Position numbers and translations under genes: made by a program
Assembly (NCBI RefSeq): GCF_004217045.1
Contig: NZ_SGXM01000001.1
Location: forward strand, 124,001-188,000
Length of the DNA stretch: 64,000 nt
Direction: 5' to 3'
Source: Cupriavidus agavae
Lineage (GTDB): Bacteria; Pseudomonadota; Gammaproteobacteria; Burkholderiales; Burkholderiaceae
The notes under the pieces: model-generated
The model's database searches: none
Told to the model about the DNA's origin: nothing
Seen by the model: the letters and a program-made list of their open reading frames with translations, nothing else
In this document: positions 12,253-24,091 of the stretch, piece by piece
How the letters are laid out: every line of letters begins with the position of its first letter
Position numbering within the stretch: position 1 is the first letter of the stretch

Positions 12253-13725
12253 CTAGTCGACGGCCTTGAACATGTCCTCGACCACCTTCTTGGCATCGCC
12301 GAACACCATCATCGTCTTGTCCATGTAGAACAGTTCGTTGTCGAGGCCCGCGTATCCGGCAGCCATCGAACGCTTGTTCACGATGATGGTCTTGGCCTTG
12401 TAGGCTTCGAGGATCGGCATGCCGGCGATCGGCGATTTCGGATCGGTCTTGGCGGCCGGGTTGACCACGTCGTTGGCGCCCAGCACCAGCACCACGTCGG
12501 CCTGCCCGAACTCGCTGTTGATGTCCTCCATCTCGAAGACCTGGTCGTACGGCACCTCGGCTTCAGCCAGCAGCACGTTCATGTGGCCCGGCATGCGGCC
12601 CGCCACGGGGTGGATCGCGTACTTGACGGTCACGCCGTGCTCGGTCAGCTTCTCGGTCAGTTCCTTCAGGGCATGCTGGGCACGCGCCACGGCCAGGCCG
12701 TAGCCGGGGACGATGATCACGGTCTCGGCGTTGCTCATCACGAACGCGGCGTCGTCGGCGGAACCCGACTTCACGTTGCGCGCGGCCTGCGCGCCGGCAG
12801 TGGCGCCAGCCGAGGCATCGGCACCGAAGCCGCCGAGCAGCACGTTGAAGAACGAGCGGTTCATCGCGCGGCACATGATGTACGACAGGATGGCGCCGGA
12901 CGATCCCACCAGCGAGCCGGCGATGATCAGCATCGGATTATTTAAGGAAAATCCGATGCCGGCAGCCGCCCAGCCCGAGTACGAGTTCAGCATCGACACC
13001 ACCACGGGCATGTCGGCGCCGCCGATCGGGATGATGATCAGCACGCCCAGCACGAACGCGATGGCCAGCATCAGCAGGAACGGCAGCCACGCCTGCGTCA
13101 TGAAGAAGATGATGCCGAAGCCCACCATGGCGATGGCCAGCAGCAGGTTCAGCCAGTGCTGGCCGGCGAACACCACCGGCGCGCCCTGGAACAGCCGGAA
13201 CTTGTAGCGGCCCGACAGCTTGCCGAACGCGATCACCGAACCCGAGAACGTGATGGCACCGACGAAGCAGCCGATGAACAGTTCGATGCGGTTGCCCAGC
13301 GGGATGTCATGCGAGCCGGCCGGCGTGATGCCGAACGCCGCCGGCTCCGCCACGGCCGCCACGGCGATGAACACCGCCGCCAGGCCGATCAGCGAGTGCA
13401 TGGCCGCCACCAGCTCGGGCATCTTGGTCATTTCGACCTTGCGCGCCACATAGGCGCCGATGCCGCCGCCCACCACCAGCGCGCCGAAGATCAGCGTCAG
13501 GCCGGTGCCCACGGACGACTGCGCCGCGCCGGCCGCCAGGAACTCGTGCTTGAGCTTGACGATCAGCACCAGCGTGGTCACCACGGCAATCGCCATGCCG
13601 ATCATGCCGAACGCGTTGCCCTTGCGCGCCGAGGCCGGATGCGACAGCCCCTTGAGCGCCTGGATGAAGCAGACCGACGCCACCAGGTACAGCAGCGTCA
13701 CGAGGTTCATGCTGACGGCCTCCAT
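12253..13725 (-). CDS. pntB: NAD(P) transhydrogenase subunit beta
   Basis: PntB forms the membrane domain and the NADP(H)-binding domain of proton-translocating transhydrogenase, which transfers hydride from NADH to NADP+ at the cost of proton entry. The protein has about 490 residues with eight to nine membrane helices in the first ~290 residues, then the Rossmann-like domain III with VIIVPGYGLAVARAQHAL and VLVLGANDVVNPAA. The ATG at 13725 overlaps the pntAb stop by one base and has GGAGG 7 bp upstream; a GTG three bases earlier is also possible. Confidence 0.95.
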   Translation of the reverse strand: MEAVSMNLVTLLYLVASVCFIQALKGLSHPASARKGNAFGMIGMAIAVVTTLVLIVKLKHEFLAAGAAQSSVGTGLTLIFGALVVGGGIGAYVARKVEMTKMPELVAAMHSLIGLAAVFIAVAAVAEPAAFGITPAGSHDIPLGNRIELFIGCFVGAITFSGSVIAFGKLSGRYKFRLFQGAPVVFAGQHWLNLLLAIAMVGFGIIFFMTQAWLPFLLMLAIAFVLGVLIIIPIGGADMPVVVSMLNSYSGWAAAGIGFSLNNPMLIIAGSLVGSSGAILSYIMCRAMNRSFFNVLLGGFGADASAGATAGAQAARNVKSGSADDAAFVMSNAETVIIVPGYGLAVARAQHALKELTEKLTEHGVTVKYAIHPVAGRMPGHMNVLLAEAEVPYDQVFEMEDINSEFGQADVVLVLGANDVVNPAAKTDPKSPIAGMPILEAYKAKTIIVNKRSMAAGYAGLDNELFYMDKTMMVFGDAKKVVEDMFKAVD

Positions 13726-14057
13726 CACGCACCTCCCTTGGCGGCTTCAGCCCCGGCCTTGGCCTTTGGCTCCTTCTTCTTGAACATCTCCAGCATGCGC
13801 TGGGTCACCAGGAAGCCGCCGAACACGTTCACGGCGGCCAGCGCCACGGCCAGCGTGCCCATGATGCGGCCCACGTTGCCTTCGGTCAGGCCGGCCGCCA
13901 GCATGGCGCCGACGATGATGATGGCCGAGATCGCATTGGTCACGGCCATCAGCGGGGTGTGCAGGGCGGGCGTGACCGTCCAGACCACGTGGTAGCCCAC
14001 GTAGATCGCCAGCACGAAGATGATCAGGTTGATCACCGTGTGGTTCACCATCTCCAT
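13725..14057 (-). CDS. pntAb: NAD(P) transhydrogenase subunit alpha part 2 (membrane domain)
   Basis: This 110-residue protein is the membrane part of the alpha subunit, made as a separate polypeptide; in E. coli it is fused to the NAD-binding part. It contains three hydrophobic helices ([29 protein letters not shown], the segment around [16 protein letters not shown]) and a lysine-rich end. The ATG at 14057 has a GAGGAG site. Its stop overlaps the pntB start by one base, so the two are likely translationally coupled. Confidence 0.94.
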   Translation of the reverse strand: MEMVNHTVINLIIFVLAIYVGYHVVWTVTPALHTPLMAVTNAISAIIIVGAMLAAGLTEGNVGRIMGTLAVALAAVNVFGGFLVTQRMLEMFKKKEPKAKAGAEAAKGGA

Positions 14058-14168
14058 CGACTTCTCCTCGGTTGCTTTGAATACTGTGTCGCGCCCCGCC
14101 CAGGCAGGGCGCGTCAGGCCGCGGCGCGGCGGCTCGGCCGGCGCCACGGCAACATCGGGGCGAGATAT

Positions 14169-15290
14169 TCAGGCGGCTTCGCGGACGACCTGGCCATCCT
14201 TGCACATCAGGCAGGCGGCGACGATGTCGTCTTCGAGGTTCAGCGTGTAGCGGCCGTCCTTGTCGACGATCAGCTTGAGGAAGTCCAGCACGTTGCGGGC
14301 GTAGAGCGCCGAGGCATCGGCGGCCACCATGCTGGCCAGGTTGGTGTGGCCGATCAGCGTCACGCCATGGCGTTCCACGACCTCGTCGGCCACGGTCAGC
14401 GGGCAGTTGCCGCCCTGTGCGGCGGCCAGATCCACCACGACCGAGCCGGGTTTCATCTGCCTGACCGTGTCTTCGGCCAGCAGCACCGGCGCCTTGCGGC
14501 CCGGGATCAGGGCCGTGGTGATGACGATGTCGGCCTGGGTGGCGCGCTGGTGCACGAGTTCGGCCTGGCGGCGCATCCAGTCAGGCGGCATCGGGCGGGC
14601 GTAGCCGCCCACGCCCTGGGCGATCTCGCGCTCCTCGTCGGTGACAAAAGGAACATCGAGGAATTTGGCGCCAAGAGACTCGATCTGCTCTTTTACGGCC
14701 GGACGCACGTCCGACGCCTCGATCACGGCGCCCAGGCGCTTGGCCGTGGCAATGGCCTGCAGGCCGGCCACGCCGGCGCCGAGAATCAGCACGCGCGCCG
14801 CCTTGACGGTACCGGCGGCGGTCATCAGCATCGGCATGAAGCGCTGGTAATGGTGTGCGGCCACGAGCACGGCCTTGTAGCCGGCGATGTTGGCCTGCGA
14901 CGACAGTACGTCCATGCTCTGTGCGCGCGTGGTGCGCGGCGCGGCTTCGAGCGCGAACGCGGTGATGGCTGCGCTGGCCATCCGGGCGTTGTTTTCGATA
15001 TCGAACGGATTGAGCATGCCGACGAGCACGGAGCCAGCCCGGAACTGGGCACGTTCGGCGTCATCGGGGGCACGCACCTTGAGTACCAGCTCGGCACCCA
15101 GCGCATCGGCGGCCGATCCGATGGCCGCGCCGGCGGCCTCGAACGCGGCATCGGGAATACTGGCACGTACCCCCGCGCCGGCCTGCACCGTTACGCGGTG
15201 GCCCTGGGCCACGTACTTCTTGACGGTCTCCGGGGTGGCGGCGACACGCGTCTCACCTGCCCGCGTTTCGAGCGGGATACCGATATGCAT
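14169..15290 (-). CDS. pntAa: NAD(P) transhydrogenase subunit alpha part 1 (NAD-binding)
   Basis: This is the soluble NAD(H)-binding domain of the transhydrogenase. The 373 residues start MHIGIPLETRAGETRVAATP, which is the alanine-dehydrogenase/PNT N-terminal signature, and include the nucleotide-binding motif VLILGAGVAGLQAIATAKRLGA. The start was set at 15290 because of the GGAGAA site and the family N-terminus. It heads the pntAa-pntAb-pntB operon; 111 bp separate it from pntAb. Together the three genes supply NADPH from NADH and the proton gradient. Confidence 0.96.
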   Translation of the reverse strand: MHIGIPLETRAGETRVAATPETVKKYVAQGHRVTVQAGAGVRASIPDAAFEAAGAAIGSAADALGAELVLKVRAPDDAERAQFRAGSVLVGMLNPFDIENNARMASAAITAFALEAAPRTTRAQSMDVLSSQANIAGYKAVLVAAHHYQRFMPMLMTAAGTVKAARVLILGAGVAGLQAIATAKRLGAVIEASDVRPAVKEQIESLGAKFLDVPFVTDEEREIAQGVGGYARPMPPDWMRRQAELVHQRATQADIVITTALIPGRKAPVLLAEDTVRQMKPGSVVVDLAAAQGGNCPLTVADEVVERHGVTLIGHTNLASMVAADASALYARNVLDFLKLIVDKDGRYTLNLEDDIVAACLMCKDGQVVREAA

Positions 15291-15627
15291 CGTCAATTTC
15301 TCCTGTCTGGCGTCGTTCGAATCTGTCTGGTCGGGCCAACGTCCTTGCCCGTGGTGCATTGCAAAACCGGCACCAATTTTTGCGCAGCTTACCCGAAACT
15401 TACGCTCGGTGGTGGCCGGGCGGTCAGAGATTTGTGCGGTGACGCCGACTCATTTTTGTTGCGCATGAAACGGCTCGTTTCATGAGCGGGCGATTGCTAC
15501 GGAAAGTGTCTTTATCGGAAGAAGGCGGCGGGCCGCCTTTTCTTGACGCCGATTTGATGCGCGGCTGCGTATCGTGACGCCAGCGTCTCTTCGAGGCGCC
15601 CTGTCCTGCAAACTGCAACAAACTTCA
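15291..15627. promoter_or_regulatory. Divergent control region between pntAa and the TorF gene, with a 21-bp palindrome
   Basis: This 337-bp gap has no gene. At 15464-15484 it holds a perfect inverted repeat, arms CATGAAACG and CGTTTCATG with the 3-bp spacer GCT, typical in size of a repressor or activator operator. At 15522-15541 a hairpin AAGGCGG/CCGCCTT with TTTT follows in the plus direction and could act as an attenuator before the TorF gene. Clear -35/-10 pairs were not found. Confidence 0.55.
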
Positions 15628-16434
15628 ATGATCGCCACTCGCCTGATGACCTCGGCGCCAGCCACGCTGGCCGCCGCCATCCTCCTCGCCGCCCCGTTCT
15701 CCAGCGCCGTCGCGCAGGAAGCCCCCGCCGCCACTGCCCCCGCTGCGCCCGCCGCCGCCTCGCCGCACACGTTCACGGCCAACGTCTCGGTGGTGTCCGA
15801 CTACCGCTATCGCGGCCTCAGCCAGACCGACCGCCGCCCGGCCATCCAGGGCGGGTTCGACTACACGCACGAGAGCGGCTTCTACGTCGGCAACTGGAAT
15901 TCCAGCATCAGCTGGCTCGGCGATTCCGACCCGTCGGTGTCGGCACCGGTGGAAATGGATTTCTACGGCGGCTTCAAGAACACGTTCCAGTTGGCCGGCC
16001 AGGACCTGAACTATGACCTGGGCGTGCTCGAGTACTACTACCCCGGCGCGTACACGGCCACGCGTCCGTACACCACCGAGCTGTACGCCGGCATCGGCTG
16101 GGGTCCGGTGTTCCTGAAGTACTCCCACGCCGTGACAAACCTGTTCGGCTTTGCCGACAGCAAGAACAGCTACTACGTCGATCTCTCCGCCAACGTGCCG
16201 CTCGACATCTGGGGCCTGACGCTGAACGCGCACGTGGGCTACCAGGGCGTGCAGCACTTCAGCGACGCCTCGTACACGGACTGGAAGATCGGGCTGACCA
16301 AGGACCTCGGCAACGGCTTCTCGCTGGCGGTGGCGTACCTCGACACCAACGCGAGCAAGGCGGCGTACACGAACACACGCGGCCGCTACCTGGGCAAGGC
16401 CACGGCGTTCGCGTCGATCACCAAGACGTTCTGA
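15628..16434 (+). CDS. TorF-family putative outer-membrane porin
   Basis: A 268-residue secreted protein. The ATG at 15628 gives a signal peptide with likely cleavage after residue 29 (SAVA before QEAP), then an Ala/Pro linker and repeated amphipathic strands ending in aromatic residues, with terminal phenylalanine (ITKTF), as expected for an outer-membrane beta-barrel. The start of the mature part, NVSVVSDYRYRGLSQTDRRPAIQG, is the signature of the conserved family once called TIGR02001 and now TorF. The substrate is unknown. It is divergent from the pnt operon. Confidence 0.82.
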   Translation: MIATRLMTSAPATLAAAILLAAPFSSAVAQEAPAATAPAAPAAASPHTFTANVSVVSDYRYRGLSQTDRRPAIQGGFDYTHESGFYVGNWNSSISWLGDSDPSVSAPVEMDFYGGFKNTFQLAGQDLNYDLGVLEYYYPGAYTATRPYTTELYAGIGWGPVFLKYSHAVTNLFGFADSKNSYYVDLSANVPLDIWGLTLNAHVGYQGVQHFSDASYTDWKIGLTKDLGNGFSLAVAYLDTNASKAAYTNTRGRYLGKATAFASITKTF

Positions 16435-16574
16435 GCGGCGGGGGCGATCCGGGGCGCGCGGCCTTTACGCGTTCTTGATACCGCCGGCCCCAATCGCTGC
16501 ATCAAATTGACGTGCGCCTCCCTAGCATGAAGCCATGTTCAACAGACGGTCCGCCGCGCGCGGATCATCGCTTC

Positions 16575-16895
16575 ATGCGACAGTCATCGAGTCTCGCCAT
16601 CGCCTTTGCTTCGGTTCCGCGCCGCCGCGCCGTGAGCCAGGACGCGTGGATCCGCCTGCGCCTGGCCGTGTCGTCGGCGCAGGTGTTCGCGCTGCGCCAG
16701 ACGCTGCATCGTGCGATCGGCGACATGGCGCGCATCTACGTCGTCGAAGTCGATCATCGCCATGGCGAGACCACGCTGCACGTGGAAGTGGAACGTGCCG
16801 ACCGCGACGCGGCCATGCACGCCATCATGGCCGCGCTGCCCGCCGCCGAGTTCGGCGCGGCCACGGTGCTGGGGGCCGATCATGGCACGCACTGA
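16575..16895 (+). CDS. Small hypothetical protein, ACT-like, overlapping dapA
   Basis: A 106-residue ORF that I do not recognise. Residues from about WIRLRLAVS to AIMAALPAAEFG alternate strand-helix-strand-strand-helix, with hydrophobic pattern suggestive of an ACT or ferredoxin-like regulatory domain. Its codon use with G/C third positions looks like its neighbours, which supports a real gene. It ends inside dapA, overlapping by 14 bp, so translation may be coupled. Starts at GTG 16512 or ATG 16527 are also open, and none has a good ribosome-binding site. A role in lysine-pathway feedback is a guess from position only. Confidence 0.5.
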   Translation: MRQSSSLAIAFASVPRRRAVSQDAWIRLRLAVSSAQVFALRQTLHRAIGDMARIYVVEVDHRHGETTLHVEVERADRDAAMHAIMAALPAAEFGAATVLGADHGTH

Positions 16896-17790
16896 GACGC
16901 CGCGCGGCGTCATTGCCGACGGGTTGTGGCTGCCGATGGTCACGCCGCTGCGCAACGACCAGCTCGATCTCGACGCGGCCCAGCGGCTGGCGTCGGCCTA
17001 CGCCGCCGCCGGGGTCGACGGCCTGATCGTGCTCGGCACCACGGGCGAGGGCGGGCTGCTGACCGATGCCGAGCGCTTCATGCTGACGGCCGCGGTGCTG
17101 GAAGCCGTGGCGGGCGCGGTGCCCGTCATGGCCGGCGTGGGCGGGGTGGCCACGCACGCCGTGTGCGACCAGGTACGCCGCCTGGACCGCCTGCCGCTGG
17201 CCGGCTACCTCGTGCCGCCGCCGTACTACCTGCGGGTCTCGGACGAAGGCATCGCCTGGCACATGCGCAGCGTGGCGGGCCAGACCAACCGCCCGCTGAT
17301 GCTCTACAACGTGCCGAAGCGCACCGGTTGCACGATTTCTCCCGAACTGGCCTGGCGGCTTGCCGCGCATCCGCAGATCGTGGCCGTCAAGGAGTGCGAT
17401 CCGGCCGGGCTGCGCACGCTGGCGATGCAGGACCTGATCGGTGTGTTCTGCGGCGATGACGCGTCGATGCTCGACCATCTGCTGGCGGGCGGTACGGGTG
17501 TGGTGCCGGCGGCCGCGCATGTGCGGCCCGACCTGTTCGTGCGGCTGCTGCAGTTCACGCGCACCGGCCGCGACGAGGCCGCGCGGGCGCTGTTCCGGCA
17601 ATTGTCGCCGCTGATCGAACTGATGTTCGCCGAGCCGAACCCGGCGCCCGTCAAGGCCGCGCTGGCGCTGCTCGGCCAGACCACGGCCGAGGTGCGCCGC
17701 CCGCTGATGCCGGCGTCAAAGGCGCTGATGGCGCGCATCGACGCCGCGATGGCGCTGCTGCCGCCGATGGCCACCGCGCGGGCGGCCTGA
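16882..17790 (+). CDS. dapA: 4-hydroxy-tetrahydrodipicolinate synthase (DapA family)
   Basis: DapA condenses pyruvate with aspartate semialdehyde at the first committed step of diaminopimelate/lysine synthesis. The 302-residue protein has the complete catalytic set, each nine positions later than in the E. coli enzyme: T53 and T54 in GTTGEG, Y116 in PPPYYLR, Y142 in LYNVPKRTG, R147, and Schiff-base K170 in AVKEC. This favours true DapA over other aldolases of the family, although paralogues are common in this group. The frame runs upstream to 16711 but the family start is at 16882. Confidence 0.82.
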   Translation: MARTETPRGVIADGLWLPMVTPLRNDQLDLDAAQRLASAYAAAGVDGLIVLGTTGEGGLLTDAERFMLTAAVLEAVAGAVPVMAGVGGVATHAVCDQVRRLDRLPLAGYLVPPPYYLRVSDEGIAWHMRSVAGQTNRPLMLYNVPKRTGCTISPELAWRLAAHPQIVAVKECDPAGLRTLAMQDLIGVFCGDDASMLDHLLAGGTGVVPAAAHVRPDLFVRLLQFTRTGRDEAARALFRQLSPLIELMFAEPNPAPVKAALALLGQTTAEVRRPLMPASKALMARIDAAMALLPPMATARAA

Positions 17791-17856
17791 GATGCCCGGC
17801 CATGCACGTTGGGACGGCAACCGGTAAAATGCCGGATTGCTTAAAAAATGTGCATC

Positions 17857-18369
17857 ATGTCACGTGAATGGAATGCCAGTGTCACGGTTGCCGCCGTCAT
17901 CGAACGGGGTGGCCGCTTCCTGCTGGTGGAAGAGGAAACGGCTGACGGCCTGCGCCTGAACCAGCCGGCGGGCCACCTGGAACCGGGTGAGAGCCTGATC
18001 CATGCCGTCATCCGCGAAACGCTGGAAGAGACGGCTCATACGTTCGAGCCGCGTGCGTTGCTGGGCTGCTACATGAGCCGGGGGCTGTCGTCGCGCGACC
18101 AGGGCGACACTACCTATATCCGCTTCGGCTTCACCGGCGACCTCGGCGCGCTTGACGCGGGCCGCCAGCTGGACGCCGGCATCGTGCGTACCGTCTGGAT
18201 GACCGCCGAGGAACTGCGCGCCAGCGTAGACCGGCACCGCTCGCCGCTGGTGATCGCGTGCGTCGAGGATTACCTGGCCGGCAAGCGGTTTGCGCTGGAT
18301 GTGCTGCATACGCATCCCACGGCTGTCGGCCCCGCGCTGGCTGCCGTGGCGCCGGGAGCCGCGTCGTGA
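17857..18369 (+). CDS. nudJ: NUDIX hydrolase, NudJ-like phosphatase
   Basis: A 170-residue Nudix hydrolase. The Nudix box runs from G39 to about H61: G39, E45, R53, E54, E57 and E58 are in place, but the glycine after the EE pair is alanine (A60). The start, [23 protein letters not shown], resembles E. coli NudJ, which cleaves thiamine pyrophosphate and nucleotides. In E. coli nudJ also sits directly before mnmA, as here. Its stop overlaps the GTG start of mnmA by 4 bp (GTGA). An ATG at 17848 is also possible. Confidence 0.85.
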   Translation: MSREWNASVTVAAVIERGGRFLLVEEETADGLRLNQPAGHLEPGESLIHAVIRETLEETAHTFEPRALLGCYMSRGLSSRDQGDTTYIRFGFTGDLGALDAGRQLDAGIVRTVWMTAEELRASVDRHRSPLVIACVEDYLAGKRFALDVLHTHPTAVGPALAAVAPGAAS

Positions 18370-19469
18370 GCGGTATCGACAGCAGCATCGGCAAGGGCCG
18401 GCGCGTGGTGGTCGGCATGTCCGGCGGCGTGGATTCGTCAGTCACGGCCTGGCTGCTCAAGCAGCAGGGCTACGAGGTCATCGGCCTGTTCATGAAGAAC
18501 TGGGAAGACGATGACGACAGCGAGTACTGCTCCACGCGGCAGGACTGGCTCGACGTGGCGTCGGTGGCGGACGTGATCGGCGTGGACGTCGAGGCGGTGA
18601 ACTTCGCCGCCGAGTACAAGGACCGCGTGTTCGCCGATTTCCTGCGCGAGTATTCGGCCGGACGCACGCCCAACCCGGACGTGCTCTGCAACGCCGAGAT
18701 CAAGTTCAAGGCGTTTCTGGACCATGCGATGTCGCTTGGCGCCGATACCATCGCCACGGGCCACTACGCCCGCGTGCGGCAGGGCGCCGGCGGCCGGTTC
18801 GAGCTGCTCAAGGCGTTCGACCACACCAAGGACCAGAGCTACTTCCTGCACCGGCTGAACCAGGCGCAGTTGTCGCGCACGCTGTTTCCGCTGGGCGAGA
18901 TGCCGAAAACGCGCGTGCGCGAGATCGCCGCCGAGATCGGCCTGCCGAACGCGAAGAAGAAGGATTCGACCGGCATCTGCTTCATCGGCGAACGGCCATT
19001 CCGCGACTTCCTGAACCGCTACCTGCCGACGAAACCGGGCCCGATGGTGACCGACGAGGGCAAGGTGGTGGGCGAGCATATCGGCCTGGCGTTCTACACG
19101 CTGGGCCAGCGCAAGGGCATCGGCCTGGGCGGCAGCAAGGATGGCAACGGCGACGCCTGGTACGTGGCGCGCAAGGACATGGCGGCCAACACGCTGTACG
19201 TGGTGCAGGGGCACGAGCACCCCTGGCTGCTCACGCCGACGCTCGGCGCGGCCGATCTGTCATGGGTGGCTGGCGAGGCGCCGGCGGCAGGCGCGGCAAT
19301 CTCGGCCAAGACGCGCTACCGGCAAAGCGACGCGCCCTGCACCGTGGTGTCAGCCAGCGGCGACGCGCTGGCGCTGTCGTTCGCGCAGGCGCAGTGGGCC
19401 GTCACGCCGGGCCAGTCCGCCGTGCTGTACGACGGCGAGGTGTGCCTGGGCGGCGGGATCATCCAATAG
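18366..19469 (+). CDS. mnmA: tRNA-specific 2-thiouridylase MnmA
   Basis: MnmA adds sulphur to U34 of tRNA-Lys, -Glu and -Gln. From the GTG at 18366 it has 367 residues, one fewer than in E. coli. It shows the PP-loop [11 protein letters not shown] (residues 15-25), the catalytic cysteine C108 in [11 protein letters not shown] and the persulphide cysteine C205 in [10 protein letters not shown]. The GTG start overlaps the nudJ stop, giving close coupling; the frame is open upstream but without similarity. Confidence 0.96.
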   Translation: MSGIDSSIGKGRRVVVGMSGGVDSSVTAWLLKQQGYEVIGLFMKNWEDDDDSEYCSTRQDWLDVASVADVIGVDVEAVNFAAEYKDRVFADFLREYSAGRTPNPDVLCNAEIKFKAFLDHAMSLGADTIATGHYARVRQGAGGRFELLKAFDHTKDQSYFLHRLNQAQLSRTLFPLGEMPKTRVREIAAEIGLPNAKKKDSTGICFIGERPFRDFLNRYLPTKPGPMVTDEGKVVGEHIGLAFYTLGQRKGIGLGGSKDGNGDAWYVARKDMAANTLYVVQGHEHPWLLTPTLGAADLSWVAGEAPAAGAAISAKTRYRQSDAPCTVVSASGDALALSFAQAQWAVTPGQSAVLYDGEVCLGGGIIQ

Positions 19470-19488
19470 GGATCGGGAAAAAGCAGGG

Positions 19489-19512
19489 AAGGGTGGCCGG
19501 ACGGCCACCCTT
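19489..19512. terminator. Inverted repeat between convergent mnmA and GST genes
   Basis: Perfect 11-bp stem AAGGGTGGCCG/CGGCCACCCTT with a 2-nt spacer lies between two convergent stop codons. The T run is short on the plus side, so it is a likely but not ideal terminator. Confidence 0.65.
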
Positions 19513-19527
19513 GGCAGGCGCCGCCAC

Positions 19528-21887
<2,360 letters not shown>

Positions 21888-21924
21888 GCGGCGGGCGCCC
21901 CGGGCGGGCGCGCCATCGGCATTG

Positions 21925-21955
21925 AAAAGGGCTGACCTCCGGGTCGGCCCTTTTT
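21925..21955 (+). terminator. Rho-independent terminator of purB
   Basis: Stem GGGCTGACC/GGTCGGCCC (one G-T pair), loop TCCG, flanked by AAAA and followed by five T. Confidence 0.9.
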
Positions 21956-22162
21956 CCTTGGCGAGCGGGTTCGGATGGCTTGCGCTACGATCGGTTCCCG
22001 CGCGGCCGGTGCGGCATTCCGGCACATCAAATGATTTGAACGACTTCATGAAGTTCGGGACTTCCCACGCGCTGCCGCACGCCCAATAATGCGAGAATCG
22101 CCTGGCCGTCATGGCATGGGCGGCAAAAAACAAACATAAGCAGCAATCGAAGGGATGAATCG

Positions 22163-22726
22163 ATGGGTTCCATTGCAACCGCGCCGGGGGCGCAGTCGCG
22201 CTATACCGCCACGGCCATTGGCCTGCACTGGCTGATTGCGTTCGGCATCTTCGCCGCGTTCGGGCTGGGCCTGTACATGACCGGCATCCCCGGTTTCACG
22301 CCCACCAAGCTCAAGCTGTTCTCGTGGCACAAGTGGCTCGGCGTGACGATCTTCGTGCTGGCCGTGCTGCGCGTGCTCTGGCGCGCCACGCACGCCGCGC
22401 CGGCCGTGGCGCCCGGCACGCCGGCCTGGCAGGCCCGCGCGGCCGCCGGTGCGCACCACCTGCTCTATCTGCTGATCCTCGTGGTGCCGGTCACCGGCTA
22501 TTTCTATAGCCTCGCGGCCGGGGTGCCGGTGGTCTATCTGGGGCTGTGGAAGCTGCCGGTCTTGATCGAGGCCAATGAAACGCTGAGTCCGATCCTCAAG
22601 GCCACGCATATCTGGCTCAATTACCTCATGGCGACCATTGTCGCCGTGCACGCCGCGGCGGCGATCAAGCACCAGGTGATCGACCGCGACGGCACGCTGG
22701 CGCGCATGATCCCGTTCCTGCGCTGA
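22163..22726 (+). CDS. Cytochrome b561
   Basis: A 187-residue four-helix membrane cytochrome of the bacterial CybB family, thought to pass electrons between quinone and periplasmic partners. Candidate haem ligands are H22 (GLHWLIAF), H56 (FSWHKWLG), H149 (ATHIWLN) and H163 (AVHAAAAIKH), two on each side of the membrane. It is followed by two YceI genes within 50-80 bp, a linkage widely seen between b561 and YceI proteins that suggests a shared periplasmic role. Confidence 0.93.
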   Translation: MGSIATAPGAQSRYTATAIGLHWLIAFGIFAAFGLGLYMTGIPGFTPTKLKLFSWHKWLGVTIFVLAVLRVLWRATHAAPAVAPGTPAWQARAAAGAHHLLYLLILVVPVTGYFYSLAAGVPVVYLGLWKLPVLIEANETLSPILKATHIWLNYLMATIVAVHAAAAIKHQVIDRDGTLARMIPFLR

Positions 22727-22775
22727 AGCCGCAGTCCCGATACGTACGTTACCCCTGGAACCACTGGAGTCTCAG

Positions 22776-23351
22776 ATGAAACGCATGACCCGTCCCGGCC
22801 AGATCTTCGTGGCCGCCGCACTGGCCACGGCCGGCCTGGCTGCCAACCTGGCGTGGGCCCAGATCGACGCCGCCAAGAGCTCGGTCACGGCCGTGGCCAA
22901 ACAGATCGGCGTGCCGATGGAAGGCAAGTTCAGGAAGTTCGACGCCACGCTCGACTTCGACCCGGCCAGGCTGGCCACGTCGTCGGCCAAGGTCGAGATC
23001 GACGTCGCCAGCTTCGAGATCGGCGACGCCGAGACCACGAAGGAGGTCAAGGGCAAGGACTGGTTCGACGCGGGCAAGTACCCCAAGGCCGTGTTCCAGT
23101 CGACCAGCATCAAGGCCGGCGCTGCCGGCAAGTACGACGTGGCGGGCAAGCTGACCATCAAGGGCAAGACCGTCGACGTGACCGTGCCGGCCACGTACAG
23201 GCAGGAGGGCGGTGCCCAGGTGTTCGACGGCGTGCTGCCGATCAAGCGCACCGCATTCAATATCGGCGACGGCGAGTGGAAAGACACCTCCGTGGTGGCC
23301 GACGACGTCCAGATCAAGTTCCATATCGTGACCCCGGCAAAGAAGGGCTGA
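22776..23351 (+). CDS. YceI family periplasmic lipid-binding protein (first copy)
   Basis: A 191-residue secreted protein with a signal peptide cleaved near residue 28 (LAWA before QIDAAKS). The YceI lipocalin-like beta barrel follows: [12 protein letters not shown], the segment around [47 protein letters not shown] and [13 protein letters not shown]. Such barrels bind polyisoprenoid lipids. It lies between cytochrome b561 and a second YceI gene; its short residues 48-70 region differs from the second copy, so the two are not a recent duplication. Confidence 0.9.
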   Translation: MKRMTRPGQIFVAAALATAGLAANLAWAQIDAAKSSVTAVAKQIGVPMEGKFRKFDATLDFDPARLATSSAKVEIDVASFEIGDAETTKEVKGKDWFDAGKYPKAVFQSTSIKAGAAGKYDVAGKLTIKGKTVDVTVPATYRQEGGAQVFDGVLPIKRTAFNIGDGEWKDTSVVADDVQIKFHIVTPAKKG

Positions 23352-23427
23352 GGCAGGGTTTGCCCCGCTGACCGCTCCTTGGCCGATTTATGACCTTCCT
23401 CTCCAACTTTTTGACGGGAGATTCAAT

Positions 23428-24018
23428 ATGAAGATGCGCACCCTGATCGCCGCTGCCGCGGCTGCCTCCGCCACGTTCGCCGCCGGCGCCGCCATGGCCA
23501 ACGCCACGACGTACAACATCGACCCCACCCACACCTACCCGAGCTTCGAGGCCGACCACCTGGGCGGCCTGTCGAAGTGGCGCGGCAAGTTCGACAAGTC
23601 CAGCGGCGTGGTGACGCTGGACCGCGCCGCCAAGGCCGGCACCGTGGATATCAAGATCGACGCCGCCTCGATCGACTTCGGCAACGGCAAGCTCAACGAG
23701 CACGCCAAGGGCCCGGACATGTTCGACGTGCAGGCTTTCCCGGATGCCACGTACAAGGGCAAGTTCTCGAAGTTCAAGGGCGACGTGCCGACCGAGGTGG
23801 ACGGCGTGCTGACGCTGCGCGGCGTGTCGAAGCCGGTCAAGCTCGAGATCAAGGAGTTCAAGTGCATCCAGCACCCGATGCTCAAGCGTGAAGCCTGCGG
23901 CGCCGACGCCGTGGCCGAGTTCAACCGCGCCGACTTCGGCATCGACTACGGCGCGAAGTACGGCTTCAAGCAGGACGTGAAGCTGGCGATCCAGGTCGAG
24001 GCGGTCAAGGCCGACTGA
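23428..24018 (+). CDS. YceI family periplasmic lipid-binding protein (second copy)
   Basis: A 196-residue secreted protein with an alanine-rich signal peptide (cleavage near residue 24, AMA before NATTY). The opening [19 protein letters not shown] is the canonical YceI start, followed by the barrel strands and [16 protein letters not shown]. It has two cysteines (in FKCIQHP and REACGAD) that could form a disulphide. The ribosome-binding site GGGAG lies before the ATG. A strong terminator about 75 bp downstream closes the b561-yceI-yceI unit. Confidence 0.92.
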   Translation: MKMRTLIAAAAAASATFAAGAAMANATTYNIDPTHTYPSFEADHLGGLSKWRGKFDKSSGVVTLDRAAKAGTVDIKIDAASIDFGNGKLNEHAKGPDMFDVQAFPDATYKGKFSKFKGDVPTEVDGVLTLRGVSKPVKLEIKEFKCIQHPMLKREACGADAVAEFNRADFGIDYGAKYGFKQDVKLAIQVEAVKAD

Positions 24019-24091
24019 CCCGACGGATCACGGCGCGATGCATTGTTCCAGTGCGTCGGCGCCGTCCGGGAGCATGTCCTGTTCCCAAGAC

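Noticed and set aside
22776..24018. Recent tandem duplication of yceI
   Set aside because: The two proteins share only the fold pattern and differ in length, signal peptide and cysteines, so a recent duplication is unlikely.
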